Source: an uncultured Flavobacteriales bacterium
GTDB lineage: Bacteria; Bacteroidota; Bacteroidia; Flavobacteriales_D; Crocinitomicaceae
Reading direction: 5' to 3'
Length of the DNA stretch: 34,042 bases
Assembly: GCA_903823565.1 (NCBI GenBank)
Contig: CAIJTF010000006.1
Span: forward strand, 1 to 34,042
A program made the translations under genes and the position numbers. The notes under the pieces are model-generated. The model did no database searches. It was not told where the DNA came from and saw only the letters and a list, made by a program, of their open reading frames with translations. Shown piece after piece: positions 8,079-16,377 of this stretch (the first letter of the stretch is position 1; every line of letters begins with the position of its first letter).

Positions 8079-8642
8079 TTAAACCGTCATAACGTCTTTT
8101 TCTTTTGCGTCGAAAACGTCGTCTATTCGCTTAATAAATCCATTGGTAATCTGTTGAACTTCGTCTTCAGCCCCCTTGGCCAGATCTTCTGAAAGCCCCT
8201 CATTTTTTAAATCCTTAATCATGTCCATGGCATCTTTGCGGTGATTTCGAATTCCAACTTTCGCGTTCTCACATTCCGATTTAGCGCGCTTCACCAAATC
8301 CCTTCTGCGTTCTTCGGTAAGAGGGGGAACCGAGATGATCAATTGCTCGCCATTGTTTTGGGGGTTTAATCCTAAATTGGCATTCATTATTCCTCTAGCA
8401 ATGTCGTTTAGCATTGGTTTTTCCCATGGCTGAACCACCAAAGTACGGGCATCCATAGTGTTAATGTTGGCAACCTGTTGAATGGGAGTGAGCGCACCAT
8501 AATATTCAATCATAACGCCTTGAAGCATAGCAGGGCTTGCTTTTCCTGCTCTTACCTTGGTTAATTCTGCCTCTAAATGCGTGAGGGTCTTTTCATTGGA
8601 CTCACGGAATTCATCAAAAATCAGATCTAAATCTTCGGTCAT
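8079..8642 (-). CDS. frr: Ribosome recycling factor
   Basis: A 187-residue protein of the RRF family, which with EF-G splits post-termination ribosomes. Characteristic stretches are LTKVRAGKASPAML (28-41), VQPWEKPML near residue 70, PPLTEERRRDLVKRAK near 106 and IRNHRKDAMDMIKDL near 131. Length is standard (about 185). The start ATG at 8642 is 4 bases after the pyrH stop, the usual pyrH-frr pairing in bacteria, so the two are co-transcribed. Confidence 0.97.
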   Translation of the reverse strand: MTEDLDLIFDEFRESNEKTLTHLEAELTKVRAGKASPAMLQGVMIEYYGALTPIQQVANINTMDARTLVVQPWEKPMLNDIARGIMNANLGLNPQNNGEQLIISVPPLTEERRRDLVKRAKSECENAKVGIRNHRKDAMDMIKDLKNEGLSEDLAKGAEDEVQQITNGFIKRIDDVFDAKEKDVMTV

Positions 8643-8646
8643 GGGA

Positions 8647-9354
8647 TTAATTATGTACGAGGGTTCCTATTTTTTCTTCTTGAATTAGGGCCTTTAAGTT
8701 GCCCGGTGTATCCATATCAAACACAATGATTGGAAGGTTGTTTTCTTTACAAAGGGTGAATGCAGTTAGGTCCATAACGTTTAATCCTTTCGAATAAACT
8801 TCATCAAAAGAAATGTCCTCAAATTTTACTGCACTTGGATCTTTTTCTGGGTCTGCCGTATAAATTCCGTCTACGCGTGTTCCTTTAAGAATTACGTCGG
8901 CGTTGATTTCGATTGCCCTCAAAGACGCAGCTGAATCCGTTGTGAAATATGGATTTCCCGTTCCCGCGCCAAAAATAACAATGCGGCCTTTTTCTAAATG
9001 GCGTACTGCCCTTCGTCGAATAAAAGGTTCGGCAATCGCTTTCATTTCTATGGCCGATAACAACCTTGTTTGAACGCCTAACGATTCCAAGGATGCCTGC
9101 AAAGCCATTGAATTAATCATGGTGGCGAGCATACCCATGTAGTCTCCATGCGTACGATCCATACCTCCTTGTTCAGCTTGAACGCCACGGAATATATTTC
9201 CACCTCCAATAACAATGGCAATTTCTACCCCTAATTGTTGGATTTCTTTTATTTCCGAAGCATAGGATGCAAGCCGCGCGTTGTCAATACCAAAAGCTTT
9301 GTCTCCCATAAGGGACTCACCACTTAGCTTTAGTAGGATTCTTTTATACTTCAT
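8647..9354 (-). CDS. pyrH: Uridylate kinase (UMP kinase)
   Basis: Hexameric bacterial UMP kinase (about 235 residues) phosphorylating UMP to UDP. Seen: N-terminal [13 protein letters not shown], the nucleotide-binding GGGNIFRG near residue 53, [16 protein letters not shown], and [16 protein letters not shown] near 135. The frame can be extended to a TTG at 9366, but the ATG at 9354 ([12 protein letters not shown]) fits the family. On the minus strand TATATTTG (9371 to 9364) resembles a -7 element just upstream, without a clear -33 box. It is separated from tsf by an intrinsic terminator, so it may have its own promoter. Confidence 0.96.
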   Translation of the reverse strand: MKYKRILLKLSGESLMGDKAFGIDNARLASYASEIKEIQQLGVEIAIVIGGGNIFRGVQAEQGGMDRTHGDYMGMLATMINSMALQASLESLGVQTRLLSAIEMKAIAEPFIRRRAVRHLEKGRIVIFGAGTGNPYFTTDSAASLRAIEINADVILKGTRVDGIYTADPEKDPSAVKFEDISFDEVYSKGLNVMDLTAFTLCKENNLPIIVFDMDTPGNLKALIQEEKIGTLVHN

Positions 9355-9385
9355 GTCTGCGGTCAAATATAAGGAAAATGAATAT

Positions 9386-9410
9386 AAAAAAAAGCCCGCT
9401 GTTGCGGGCT
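9386..9410 (-). terminator. Intrinsic terminator after tsf
   Basis: Read on the minus strand, AGCCCGC (9410-9404), loop AACA, GCGGGCT (9399-9393), then seven T residues (9392-9386). It lies 4 bases after the tsf stop, separating rplM-rpsI-rpsB-tsf from pyrH-frr. Confidence 0.9.
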
Positions 9411-9414
9411 CATA

Positions 9415-10245
9415 TTAACTTAGTGAAAATCGTTTGAAGTCGGTGACGGTTAAGCCTTTCTCTGTGGAATTTAAAAATTGTTCCACGGTTAACTTGTTGT
9501 CACGAACGAATTGTTGACTCAATAAGGTGTTTTCTTGGAAAAATTTGTTCAAGCGTCCTAAGGCAATTTTTTCCGCCATATCAGGGGCCTTTCCTTCTTG
9601 AATCGCTAGTTCCTTACCAATCTCTACTTCTCTTTCAATGGTTCTTGAATCAACACCATCTTTCGTTACGGCAATTGGATTCATAGCAGCAACTTGCATC
9701 GCTACTTGTCTTCCCGCCTCACTCGCTGTATCGGAAGCGCTGTTTAACACCACAAGGGTAGCCAATTGATTGCCTGGGTGGTTGTACGCAACCACTTTGT
9801 CTCCACGAAGCACGGCATATCCTGATAAATCTAATTTCTCACCAATAACGCCAATCTGCTCTGTAATTTTTTCGTCAATGCTCAGTTTGTCATCATAAGA
9901 AAGGGCTTTCAAGGCTTCAACACTTTCTGGTAAGTTCTCAAGAGCCTTGTTGATCAAGGATTGAACAAGCGAAACATAACCCTCGTTTTTGGCTACGAAA
10001 TCGGTCTCACAATTTAAGGTAAGAATGACTCCAGCTTTTCCATCACCCGTGGTTTGGGCAAGAATAACACCTTCTTTCGCGTCGTTATCTCCTCGCTTAG
10101 CTGCAATTTTTTGTCCTTTTTTTCTTAAAATGTCAACGGCTGCTTCAAAATCTCCATTGGCTTCCACCAAGGCATTTTTGCAGTCCATCATCCCGGCTCC
10201 AGTTTGTTGCCTAAGTTTGTTTACATCTGCTGCTGTAATTGCCAT
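9415..10245 (-). CDS. tsf: Translation elongation factor Ts
   Basis: EF-Ts, the nucleotide exchange factor for EF-Tu, 276 residues. The N-terminal UBA-like domain holds VNKLRQQTGAGMMDCKNAL (9-27) and the EF-Tu contact motif CETDFVAKN is present near residue 80. QVAAMNPIAV and the C-terminal TVEQFL also fit. It follows rpsB after 26 bases, the common rpsB-tsf order, and ends at a strong terminator. Confidence 0.97.
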   Translation of the reverse strand: MAITAADVNKLRQQTGAGMMDCKNALVEANGDFEAAVDILRKKGQKIAAKRGDNDAKEGVILAQTTGDGKAGVILTLNCETDFVAKNEGYVSLVQSLINKALENLPESVEALKALSYDDKLSIDEKITEQIGVIGEKLDLSGYAVLRGDKVVAYNHPGNQLATLVVLNSASDTASEAGRQVAMQVAAMNPIAVTKDGVDSRTIEREVEIGKELAIQEGKAPDMAEKIALGRLNKFFQENTLLSQQFVRDNKLTVEQFLNSTEKGLTVTDFKRFSLS

Positions 10246-10271
10246 TATTATTTCTTTTTGTTGTTTTACAA

Positions 10272-11216
10272 TTATACTTCAGTGGAAGACCCTTCTTCTG
10301 CGGGTTCCTCTGATGCTTCTTCTGCGGGTTCCTCTGATGCTTCTTCATTAGTTTCCTCTGATGCTTCCTCTGCAACTTCAGCTACAGGTTCTGACTCAGT
10401 TACTGGAGCTTCCGCTACAGGCTCTTCAACCGTTTCTTTTACGGTCTCTGCCGCTACAGGAGCTGTTTCAACGGCTGCTACAGCAACATCCTGCTCTTCG
10501 CTATCTTCGCTGGAATCGTTTTTCAGGTTTTTGCGATCTTCTAATCCATCCTGAATGGCTTGACAGATTACGTCTAAAATTAACGCAATAGATTTTGTCG
10601 CATCGTCATTGGCTGGAATAGGGAAGTCCACCATTTTCGGGTTGGAATTCGTATCAACAATGGCAAACGTAGGGATATTAAGTCTCCTTGCCTCCGCTAA
10701 AGCAATGTGTTCTTTTAGAATATCAACAATAAAAATGGCTGCAGGTTGCCGAGTCATATCAGCGATGGAACCAAATGTTTTTTCTAATTTATCACGTTGA
10801 CGTGATTTGAATAATTTTTCTCGTTTGTTAAGGGTATCCCAGCTACCGTCTGATTTCATTTTATCAATCACGGTCATTTTTCGGATAGACTTGCGCGTTG
10901 TTTGAAAATTGGTTAACATTCCCCCTGACCAACGCTCGGTCACGTAGGGCATGTTCACTTTCGCTACACGTTGCGCAACGATTTCTTTCGCCTGCTTTTT
11001 TGTGGCTACAAAAAGAATTTTCTTGCCTGACTTGGCAATTTGCTTCATGGCTGCTGCTGCTTGCTCAATGTGAACAATCGTTTTGTTCAAATCGATAATG
11101 TGGATGCCTTTTTTCTCCTCAAAAATATAAGGAGCCATGGCTGGATTCCACTTTCTTTTAAGGTGTCCGAAATGAACCCCCGCTTCTAAAAGCGTTTCAA
11201 ATTTTAATTTTGACAT
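10272..11216 (-). CDS. rpsB: 30S ribosomal protein S2 with a long acidic C-terminal tail
   Basis: Residues 1 to about 230 are a normal S2: LLEAGVHFGHLKRKWNPAM, FVATKKQAKEIV, RWSGGMLTNFQT and PAAIFIVDILKE, ending in the usual AIALILDVICQAI-like helix (here KSIALILDVICQAI). The remaining 80 or so residues are an Ala/Glu/Val-rich acidic tail, about 30% longer than typical S2, finishing with near-perfect EEASEEPA repeats. The gene is followed by tsf and preceded by rpsI. The tail is presumably disordered; similar acidic extensions are known on S2 of some Bacteroidota, but its function is unknown. Confidence 0.97.
   Translation of the reverse strand: MSKLKFETLLEAGVHFGHLKRKWNPAMAPYIFEEKKGIHIIDLNKTIVHIEQAAAAMKQIAKSGKKILFVATKKQAKEIVAQRVAKVNMPYVTERWSGGMLTNFQTTRKSIRKMTVIDKMKSDGSWDTLNKREKLFKSRQRDKLEKTFGSIADMTRQPAAIFIVDILKEHIALAEARRLNIPTFAIVDTNSNPKMVDFPIPANDDATKSIALILDVICQAIQDGLEDRKNLKNDSSEDSEEQDVAVAAVETAPVAAETVKETVEEPVAEAPVTESEPVAEVAEEASEETNEEASEEPAEEASEEPAEEGSSTEV
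10292..10363 (-). repeat. 24-bp tandem repeat encoding the acidic S2 tail
   Basis: Three head-to-tail 24-base units at 10292-10315, 10316-10339 and 10340-10363; the first two are identical, the third diverges in the middle. Each encodes eight residues of the pattern EEASEEPA/TN on the minus strand. The period is a multiple of three, so copy-number change keeps the S2 frame. Confidence 0.9.
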
Positions 11217-11314
11217 GTTTATTTTGTTTACGTTCCTAATTTTCTAGTTCAATTGCGAAGGGTATTAATGAATAAGGTACTTCGCAATTTGGATGCTAAA
11301 CCACCAAGCTCGAA

Positions 11315-11701
11315 TTAACGTTTCGAGAATTGGAATTTCTTTCTTGCCTTTGGTTGACCTGGTTTCTTACGTTCGACCATTCTTGGGTCTCTAGTAAGTA
11401 AACCGTCTGCCCGAAGTAAAGGTTTGTTGTCTTCTGCGATTTCGACTAATGCTCTTGAAATACCCAAACGTACAGCTTCTGCTTGACCATTGACCCCTCC
11501 ACCGTTTACGGTAGCTTTAACATTGTATTGACCCACGGTGCTGGTGAGTTCAAACGGTTGGTTGATTTTGGCCAACAAGACGTTGGTTGGGAAAAACTCA
11601 GCAACGGGTCGGTTGTTGATGGTAATTTCTCCTTTTCCTTTGGTCAGGTAAACGCGTGCAACTGCGGTTTTTCGTCTTCCTAATGCGTTAGTGATTTCCA
11701 T
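11315..11701 (-). CDS. rpsI: 30S ribosomal protein S9
   Basis: S9 of 128 residues with the signature GRRKTAVARVYL near the start, INNRPVAEFFP, NGGGVNGQAEAVRLGISRALVE (about 66-87) and the basic C-terminus ARKKFQFSKR whose last Arg reaches the P-site tRNA. It follows rplM by 4 bases and precedes rpsB by about 100 bases, the common L13-S9-S2-EF-Ts order. Confidence 0.98.
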   Translation of the reverse strand: MEITNALGRRKTAVARVYLTKGKGEITINNRPVAEFFPTNVLLAKINQPFELTSTVGQYNVKATVNGGGVNGQAEAVRLGISRALVEIAEDNKPLLRADGLLTRDPRMVERKKPGQPKARKKFQFSKR

Positions 11702-11705
11702 ATGC

Positions 11706-12161
11706 TTATACTAAAGTATCAATATTCAAAGATTCAGGTTGCTGGGCTTCGTGCTTGTGATCGGTCCCTTTGTAAACCTTTAGGTTGGTATACAATTTTC
11801 TTCCCAAAGCATTTTTTGGAAGCATGCCTTTAACAGCTTTTTCGATTAGGCGTTCCGGGTGTTTTTTCAACATATCCTCAGCGGAAGTAAAACGTTGTCC
11901 TCCTGGGTATCCAGAAAAACGCACATATTCTTTATCCATTAATTTAGTTCCAGAGAAAGCGACTTTTTCTGCGTTGATAACAATAACGTTGTCCCCGCAA
12001 TCCGCGTGAGGCGTGTAGCAAGTTTTGTATTTGCCACGAATGACTTTCGCTACCACACTGGCTAAACGACCAACGTTTTGACCCTCTGCGTCCACAACGA
12101 ACCACTTTTTATTTGCTGTAGCGGTATTTCCAGAAATAGTTCTATAACTTAACGTATCCAC
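11706..12161 (-). CDS. rplM: 50S ribosomal protein L13
   Basis: L13 of 151 residues with VDAEGQNVGRLAS, NVIVINAEKVAFSGTK, YPGGQR and the family block VKGMLPKNALGRKLYTNLKVYKG (residues about 112-134). The first codon is GTG at 12161; the protein then begins MDTLSYRTIS, matching the usual N-terminus of Bacteroidota L13, and no nearby ATG fits better. It heads the ribosomal operon under a consensus promoter. Confidence 0.96.
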   Translation of the reverse strand: MDTLSYRTISGNTATANKKWFVVDAEGQNVGRLASVVAKVIRGKYKTCYTPHADCGDNVIVINAEKVAFSGTKLMDKEYVRFSGYPGGQRFTSAEDMLKKHPERLIEKAVKGMLPKNALGRKLYTNLKVYKGTDHKHEAQQPESLNIDTLV

Positions 12162-12202
12162 AATCTTCGTTTTAATGAATTAAACCCTACTCTAAGGGGG
12201 TG

Positions 12203-12234
12203 CAAAGATAACGTGAATGTTTTAATATTGCAAA
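12203..12234 (-). promoter_or_regulatory. Promoter of the rplM-rpsI-rpsB-tsf operon
   Basis: On the minus strand TTTG (12234-12231), 20-base spacer, TATCTTTG (12210-12203): an exact match to the Bacteroidota consensus. The predicted start near 12196 leaves a leader of about 35 bases before the rplM GTG. Confidence 0.8.
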
Positions 12235-12256
12235 CCCTAAATAAAAAAACACGGGC

Positions 12257-13015
12257 TTATTTTGATTTGAAGGAGTGGATGGCTTCTCGCGTGAAGGGAC
12301 TCAATACCAATCGTCCTGATATTTTGGCCCTATCTATTAACTGTTGGTCCCAATTTTCCGTTCCTTCCCAAAAGATTTTTTTCAATTCTTCCATGGCTTC
12401 TGGGTTTGATTGAGAAAGTCGATGGGCGAGTTTGGCGATGGCATCATCTAAAGCTTCGGTTGTTTCAAACACCTCGTTGTACAGCCCTTTTTGTTTTGCC
12501 CATTCCGCACTTCGCCATTCCGTTGCTTGGATCGCTAACTCACTCATTCCGGATACTCCCACTTTTCGCTCTACGGCGGGTCCAACCACAAAGGGTCCAA
12601 TACCAACGGCTAATTCTGAGAGTTTAACCGAGGCTGATGAGGTGGCAAAACAATAATCTACCGAGGCTGCAATTCCAACGCCTCCTCCCACGGCTTTTCC
12701 TTGTACTCTTCCAATGATGAGCTTCTTAACCTTTCGACAAGCATTGATTACCAAAGCAAAACCTGAGAAAAAATGCAGTCCACTCTCCGCATCTGAAATA
12801 GCGACTAATTCGTCAAAACTCGCACCAGCACAAAAGGTTTTCTCACCAAAAGACTGAAGAACAATGACCCGAACCCGTTCGTCCTCGCCCAGGGATGTAA
12901 TGCTATCCGCTAGTTTCCGAAGCAAATTTCCGGGAAGGGAGTTGCTTTGTGGATGTCCAAAGGTAATGGTTCCAATGCCCCCCAACACCTCAATATCGAC
13001 TCGGCCCTGTTCCAT
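12257..13015 (-). CDS. Enoyl-CoA hydratase/isomerase family protein (crotonase)
   Basis: A 252-residue crotonase-fold protein acting on acyl-CoA thioesters. The oxyanion-hole segments FCAGASFDEL (61-70) and GKAVGGGVGIAASVDYCFA (106-124) are present, and both acids used by hydratases have likely equivalents, Glu134 (LSELAVGIGP) and Glu159 (MSELAIQA). A hydratase activity is therefore plausible. The exact substrate (short-chain fatty acyl-CoA or methylglutaconyl-CoA) cannot be assigned. Its ATG lies one base after the stop of the upstream coiled-coil gene, so the two are probably co-transcribed although no functional link is evident. Confidence 0.87.
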   Translation of the reverse strand: MEQGRVDIEVLGGIGTITFGHPQSNSLPGNLLRKLADSITSLGEDERVRVIVLQSFGEKTFCAGASFDELVAISDAESGLHFFSGFALVINACRKVKKLIIGRVQGKAVGGGVGIAASVDYCFATSSASVKLSELAVGIGPFVVGPAVERKVGVSGMSELAIQATEWRSAEWAKQKGLYNEVFETTEALDDAIAKLAHRLSQSNPEAMEELKKIFWEGTENWDQQLIDRAKISGRLVLSPFTREAIHSFKSK

Positions 13016-13016
13016 G

Positions 13017-14012
13017 TTATTTCAAGGTAAAGGAATCGGAGGCCACAGTTACTCCATCACAGAATATTCTCACCTTGTAGTTTCCTTTACTCATGGAATT
13101 CGCCAAGGGTTCAAAGAAGATACTCACATCAATGGACTGGTTGTTATAATCGATATCGCGCTTGTCCGAAAAAGGCTGTTCTCCAAATTCATTATTGAAT
13201 ACGTTGGTGCCTTTGTTTTGTAGGATCGATCCGCTCGGACTTATAACCTGCATGTAGAGTGTTTTCTTTCCTCCACTGGCCAATTGATTTCCTAATAATG
13301 TGAAGCTCGACTTTATTTGATAAACATTTTTTGATTTCTCGGTAGGCTCCGTCGTGTTATTGAGTTTCATGCGCAATGCTTCGGTCTTGATACCGTACGT
13401 TTGCAGCTTGGCACCCTTCATTAGTTGTTCTGATTTTTCTTCAGCCTCCCGTTTATAGCTGTCACGTTCTGTCGATGTGGCATTCAAAACCACTTGTGTG
13501 GAATCCCGTTCGAACGTTAGTTTTACATTCAGGGTGTTAAGTTTGTCAATTTGTTCCACATACCCTTTCATGATGTTTCTGAGGGCATCGTTTTCTTTTT
13601 TAATTTTTAATAATTCTTGTGCCGAGAAATTATCGCTCTTGTTGAGGTTTTTTAATCTTCCCAGGAGTTCGTTAATTCGATTTTTTTGTAGGTTCAAACT
13701 ATCCGATTTGCTGGCATCCATCTTAATCAATTGATCATAGGTTTCAAGCATCTTGGTAAGGTCCGATGTTAAGTCGGTAGAAATTCCTCCCATGTGTCCT
13801 TTGAACATTTCATTGATGCCATTTAATTCTGACTTCAATTGGGTGTTTTCCTTTTTTAGTTGATTTTGTGCTTTTAAATTCTTGATCTTTTCGTTATAAC
13901 TATCGGAACGCATGTTGAGCCACAAATAGGTCATTCCCCCCAAAGTGATTAGCAATGCTCCAATGATTACATAGAGCAAAACGTTGTAAGAATTCGATTT
14001 TGATTCAGCCAT
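13017..14012 (-). CDS. Membrane-anchored coiled-coil protein of unknown function
   Basis: A 331-residue protein without a recognised family. A short polar N-terminus is followed by one membrane helix (VLLYVIIGALLITLGGMTYLWL, about residues 10-31). Residues about 35-205 are Lys/Glu/Leu/Asn-rich with heptad-like spacing (KNLKAQNQLKKENTQLKSEL; KIKKENDALRNIM), indicating a long coiled coil. The last 120 residues form a beta-rich domain (YQIKSSFTLLGN, TLYMQVISPSGSIL, GNYKVRIFCDGVTVASDSFTL), perhaps Ig-like. Topology suggests a single-span envelope protein with the coil in the periplasm. A minus-strand TACCTTTG (14041-14034) is a good -7 box for its promoter, though no -33 box is seen. It is followed by the crotonase gene after one base. 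Confidence 0.8.
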   Translation of the reverse strand: MAESKSNSYNVLLYVIIGALLITLGGMTYLWLNMRSDSYNEKIKNLKAQNQLKKENTQLKSELNGINEMFKGHMGGISTDLTSDLTKMLETYDQLIKMDASKSDSLNLQKNRINELLGRLKNLNKSDNFSAQELLKIKKENDALRNIMKGYVEQIDKLNTLNVKLTFERDSTQVVLNATSTERDSYKREAEEKSEQLMKGAKLQTYGIKTEALRMKLNNTTEPTEKSKNVYQIKSSFTLLGNQLASGGKKTLYMQVISPSGSILQNKGTNVFNNEFGEQPFSDKRDIDYNNQSIDVSIFFEPLANSMSKGNYKVRIFCDGVTVASDSFTLK

Positions 14013-14147
14013 AGCGCCTGTTTTTTTACTTCACAAAGGTATTTAAAAAATATTTTGAATCCTTGTGAATTAACAAATATTGCCCCTTACTAAGAGGCTA
14101 AGTATTGTCTTTCCTTTGGAAAAGAGTAGAACGGTTGCAGAAATTTC

Positions 14148-14405
14148 TTATCCGTGATATGCCTCCAGCGTAAACGTGTACGATTCCATGATGGCGTTTG
14201 CAAGCATTTTCTTACAGGCCTCATCCACTTTAGCGGTAGCAGAACTTTCGTCCTCCGCTTCAATAAACAGTCGAATGTGTCGACCGATTCGCACCCCATC
14301 AATTTCATTTAAGCCGATCGTGGCCATCGCTTTTGTGACTGCTTTTCCTTGAGGATCAAGCAAAGCTTCTTGTGGCATAACATCAATTTCCGCTTTGAAC
14401 TTCAT
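14148..14405 (-). CDS. purS: Phosphoribosylformylglycinamidine synthase subunit PurS
   Basis: An 85-residue protein with the PurS pattern: a first strand FKAEIDVMP, LLDPQGKAVTKAMATIGLNEIDGVRIGRHI (about 16-45), and a C-terminal CKKMLANAIMESYTFTLE. PurS bridges small PurL and PurQ in the glutamine-dependent FGAM synthase of purine synthesis. No purL or purQ lies nearby. Its start overlaps the end of pssA by 23 bases, so it is probably translated from the same message. The length fits the family. Confidence 0.85.
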   Translation of the reverse strand: MKFKAEIDVMPQEALLDPQGKAVTKAMATIGLNEIDGVRIGRHIRLFIEAEDESSATAKVDEACKKMLANAIMESYTFTLEAYHG

Positions 14406-15165
14406 GCTTTTTTGTTAAATAATTTTCGACTAGAGATAAAATCAAGTACAAAAGTACAATGATTGGAAGCGCATAAATTTGAAGCGTTAAAATTGTTATT
14501 AACGAAATTCCTAACAATAGGTATTGATAGCGGTTGCTTTTAAGATTGAAATTCTTGATTTTTAAGGATAGTAAGGGGATTTCCGAAATGAGCAGAATAG
14601 GAAAGAGTAAAGCCGTTAAGGCCATTAGTTTAGGGTTTAATACCCACGGGTACGTCGGTCCAAAGGGAGTCGTGTTTTCAATCCCAATTTGCCAATATAA
14701 CAAGGGAAAGAATAAAAAGAATATCGTGTTTGTCGGGGTAGGAACACCAATGAAGCGTTCGCTTTGACGGACATCGTTATTGAACTTGGCCAAACGAAAC
14801 AAGGAAAAAAAAGGAATGCTTAAGGACGAAATCGACAAAAAATCATCCCAATGTGCAAATTCAAAATGCTGATATTTTTTTAGGATCAATGCCGGGTCCC
14901 GAAGAAGGCTGAGTTCAATGGTCATAAACATCAGAATACCGGGAGCCAAACCAAAGGAAACAAGGTCCGCCAACGAATCAAGATCCTTCCCAATGGCAGA
15001 GGTGGTATGGGTCAATCGTGCTACAAATCCATCTAAAAAATCAAACAACATAGAAACGCCCAAGGCGAAACAGGCCCATTCTAACCGACCAAATAAGGCT
15101 ATGACGATGGCGAAAATTCCGCCCATGAAATTTCCTGCGGTAAATAGATTGGGTAGATTAAACAT
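14383..15165 (-). CDS. pssA: CDP-diacylglycerol--serine O-phosphatidyltransferase
   Basis: A 260-residue integral membrane enzyme making phosphatidylserine, precursor of phosphatidylethanolamine. The CDP-alcohol phosphatidyltransferase signature DG-x2-AR-x8-G-x3-D-x3-D is complete at residues 45-67 (Asp45, Gly46, Ala49, Arg50, Gly59, Asp63, Asp67). The N-terminus NLPNLFTAGNFMGGIFA is typical of PssA, and about six to eight hydrophobic segments follow. ATG at 15165. The 23-base overlap with purS is longer than usual. The upstream region toward porV is divergent and holds only a weak -7-like element (TACCTTCG, 15201-15194, minus). Confidence 0.92.
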   Translation of the reverse strand: MFNLPNLFTAGNFMGGIFAIVIALFGRLEWACFALGVSMLFDFLDGFVARLTHTTSAIGKDLDSLADLVSFGLAPGILMFMTIELSLLRDPALILKKYQHFEFAHWDDFLSISSLSIPFFSLFRLAKFNNDVRQSERFIGVPTPTNTIFFLFFPLLYWQIGIENTTPFGPTYPWVLNPKLMALTALLFPILLISEIPLLSLKIKNFNLKSNRYQYLLLGISLITILTLQIYALPIIVLLYLILSLVENYLTKKHEVQSGN

Positions 15166-15290
15166 CTTTGTGCGCTCTTGAAAGAAATTTCAACGAAGGT
15201 AAATGAAAAATCGCTTATATTTATCGGGTTAAAGATAAGTTGTAAACACAATAAACCCTCAACAAGTGAAGTTCTCTTCCTAAAAATCTC

Positions 15291-16376
15291 ATGAAAAAAG
15301 CAGGTTTCCTTTTCCTCGTGTTTCCAACTTGGTTAGCGTTTGCTCAAGCACCAAAATATTCAAATGAATTTTTACACCTTGGCGTTGGGGCCAATGCCTT
15401 CGCTATGGGTAATGCCGTCTCTGCAACCATGACGGGGGTCAATGCGGCCTATTGGAATCCAGCAGGACTCGGCGTTAGTAAAGAATGGTTGGAAGTTTCT
15501 GCGATGCACTCCGAGTATTTCGCAGGCATCGCAAAGTACGATTATGTGGGGGTTGCCCACTCGCTCGGAAACAAAGGAACCTTGGGTTTTACCTTTCTTA
15601 GGTTTGGCGTTGATGATATTCCAAACACTACTCAATTAATTGACAACGATGGTAGAATCAATTATGATAATGTCACCACCTTTACTGCTGGAGATTATGC
15701 CTTCATGGGAACCTTTGCAAAACCTTTGAAAAAACCCGGACTGTCAGTCGGAGGCACCCTAAAAGTGATCCATCGTAGGGTTGGAGATTTTGCGAAATCA
15801 TGGGGTTTTGGGTTGGATGGAGGCTTTCGTTTTCAAGCCAATGATCATTGGAAGTTTGGACTGGTTGCTCGGGATGTCACTTCCACGTTTAACGCATGGG
15901 TTTTTTCCCTTGACGAGGACATGCAACAAGTGTTTATTGCCACAGGAAACGAATTGCCGACCAATGGATTGGAACTTTCCTTGCCGCGCTTTGTTGGCGG
16001 GGTAGCTTATAATAGCCCAATTGGATCTCCTGAAAAAGGATTCTACTTAACCTCGGAATTAGACATTGATATAACGACGGATGGTAAGAGAAATACCCTT
16101 GTTTCCATGGACCCCATATCCATTGATCCGCACCTCGGACTTGAATTGGCATATAAAAACCTAGTAAAAGTAAGGGGTGGTGTATCTTCGATTCAGCAAT
16201 ACCAGTCAGCGCTTGGAGAAAAAAATTGGGGATTTCAACCAAACCTTGGATTGGGAATAGGCATTAAATCCTTTCAGCTCGATTACGCCTTTACTCGGCT
16301 AGGGGCCACGGGGACAGGATTTTATACCCATGTTTTTTCGTTTAAATTAAAATTAAACCAACCCGTGAAAACGTAA
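15291..16376 (+). CDS. PorV/PorQ-family outer-membrane protein (PorV2-like)
   Basis: A 361-residue beta-barrel protein with a Sec signal peptide (KKAGFLFLVFPTWLAFAQ, cleavage after about residue 19). The start of the mature part, FLHLGVGANAFAMGNAVSA followed by GVNAAYWNPAGLG, is the pattern of the PorV/PorQ family within the FadL-like barrels. PorV shuttles type IX secretion cargo to the PorU sortase at the cell surface. The last residues (FSFKLKL) look like a barrel-closing strand. One base separates its stop from the PorU2-like gene, so the two are one operon and probably one functional pair. It lacks the expected length and N-terminal wording of canonical PorV, hence the PorV2 label. Confidence 0.85.
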   Translation: MKKAGFLFLVFPTWLAFAQAPKYSNEFLHLGVGANAFAMGNAVSATMTGVNAAYWNPAGLGVSKEWLEVSAMHSEYFAGIAKYDYVGVAHSLGNKGTLGFTFLRFGVDDIPNTTQLIDNDGRINYDNVTTFTAGDYAFMGTFAKPLKKPGLSVGGTLKVIHRRVGDFAKSWGFGLDGGFRFQANDHWKFGLVARDVTSTFNAWVFSLDEDMQQVFIATGNELPTNGLELSLPRFVGGVAYNSPIGSPEKGFYLTSELDIDITTDGKRNTLVSMDPISIDPHLGLELAYKNLVKVRGGVSSIQQYQSALGEKNWGFQPNLGLGIGIKSFQLDYAFTRLGATGTGFYTHVFSFKLKLNQPVKT

Positions 16377-16377
16377 A

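Noticed and set aside
10204..10554. Ser/Ala-rich repeat protein on the plus strand
   Set aside because: It is the antisense reading of the repeat-encoded acidic tail of rpsB.
12203..12256. An S15/L13-type RNA autoregulatory leader before rplM
   Set aside because: The leader is only about 35 bases and shows no stable structure.
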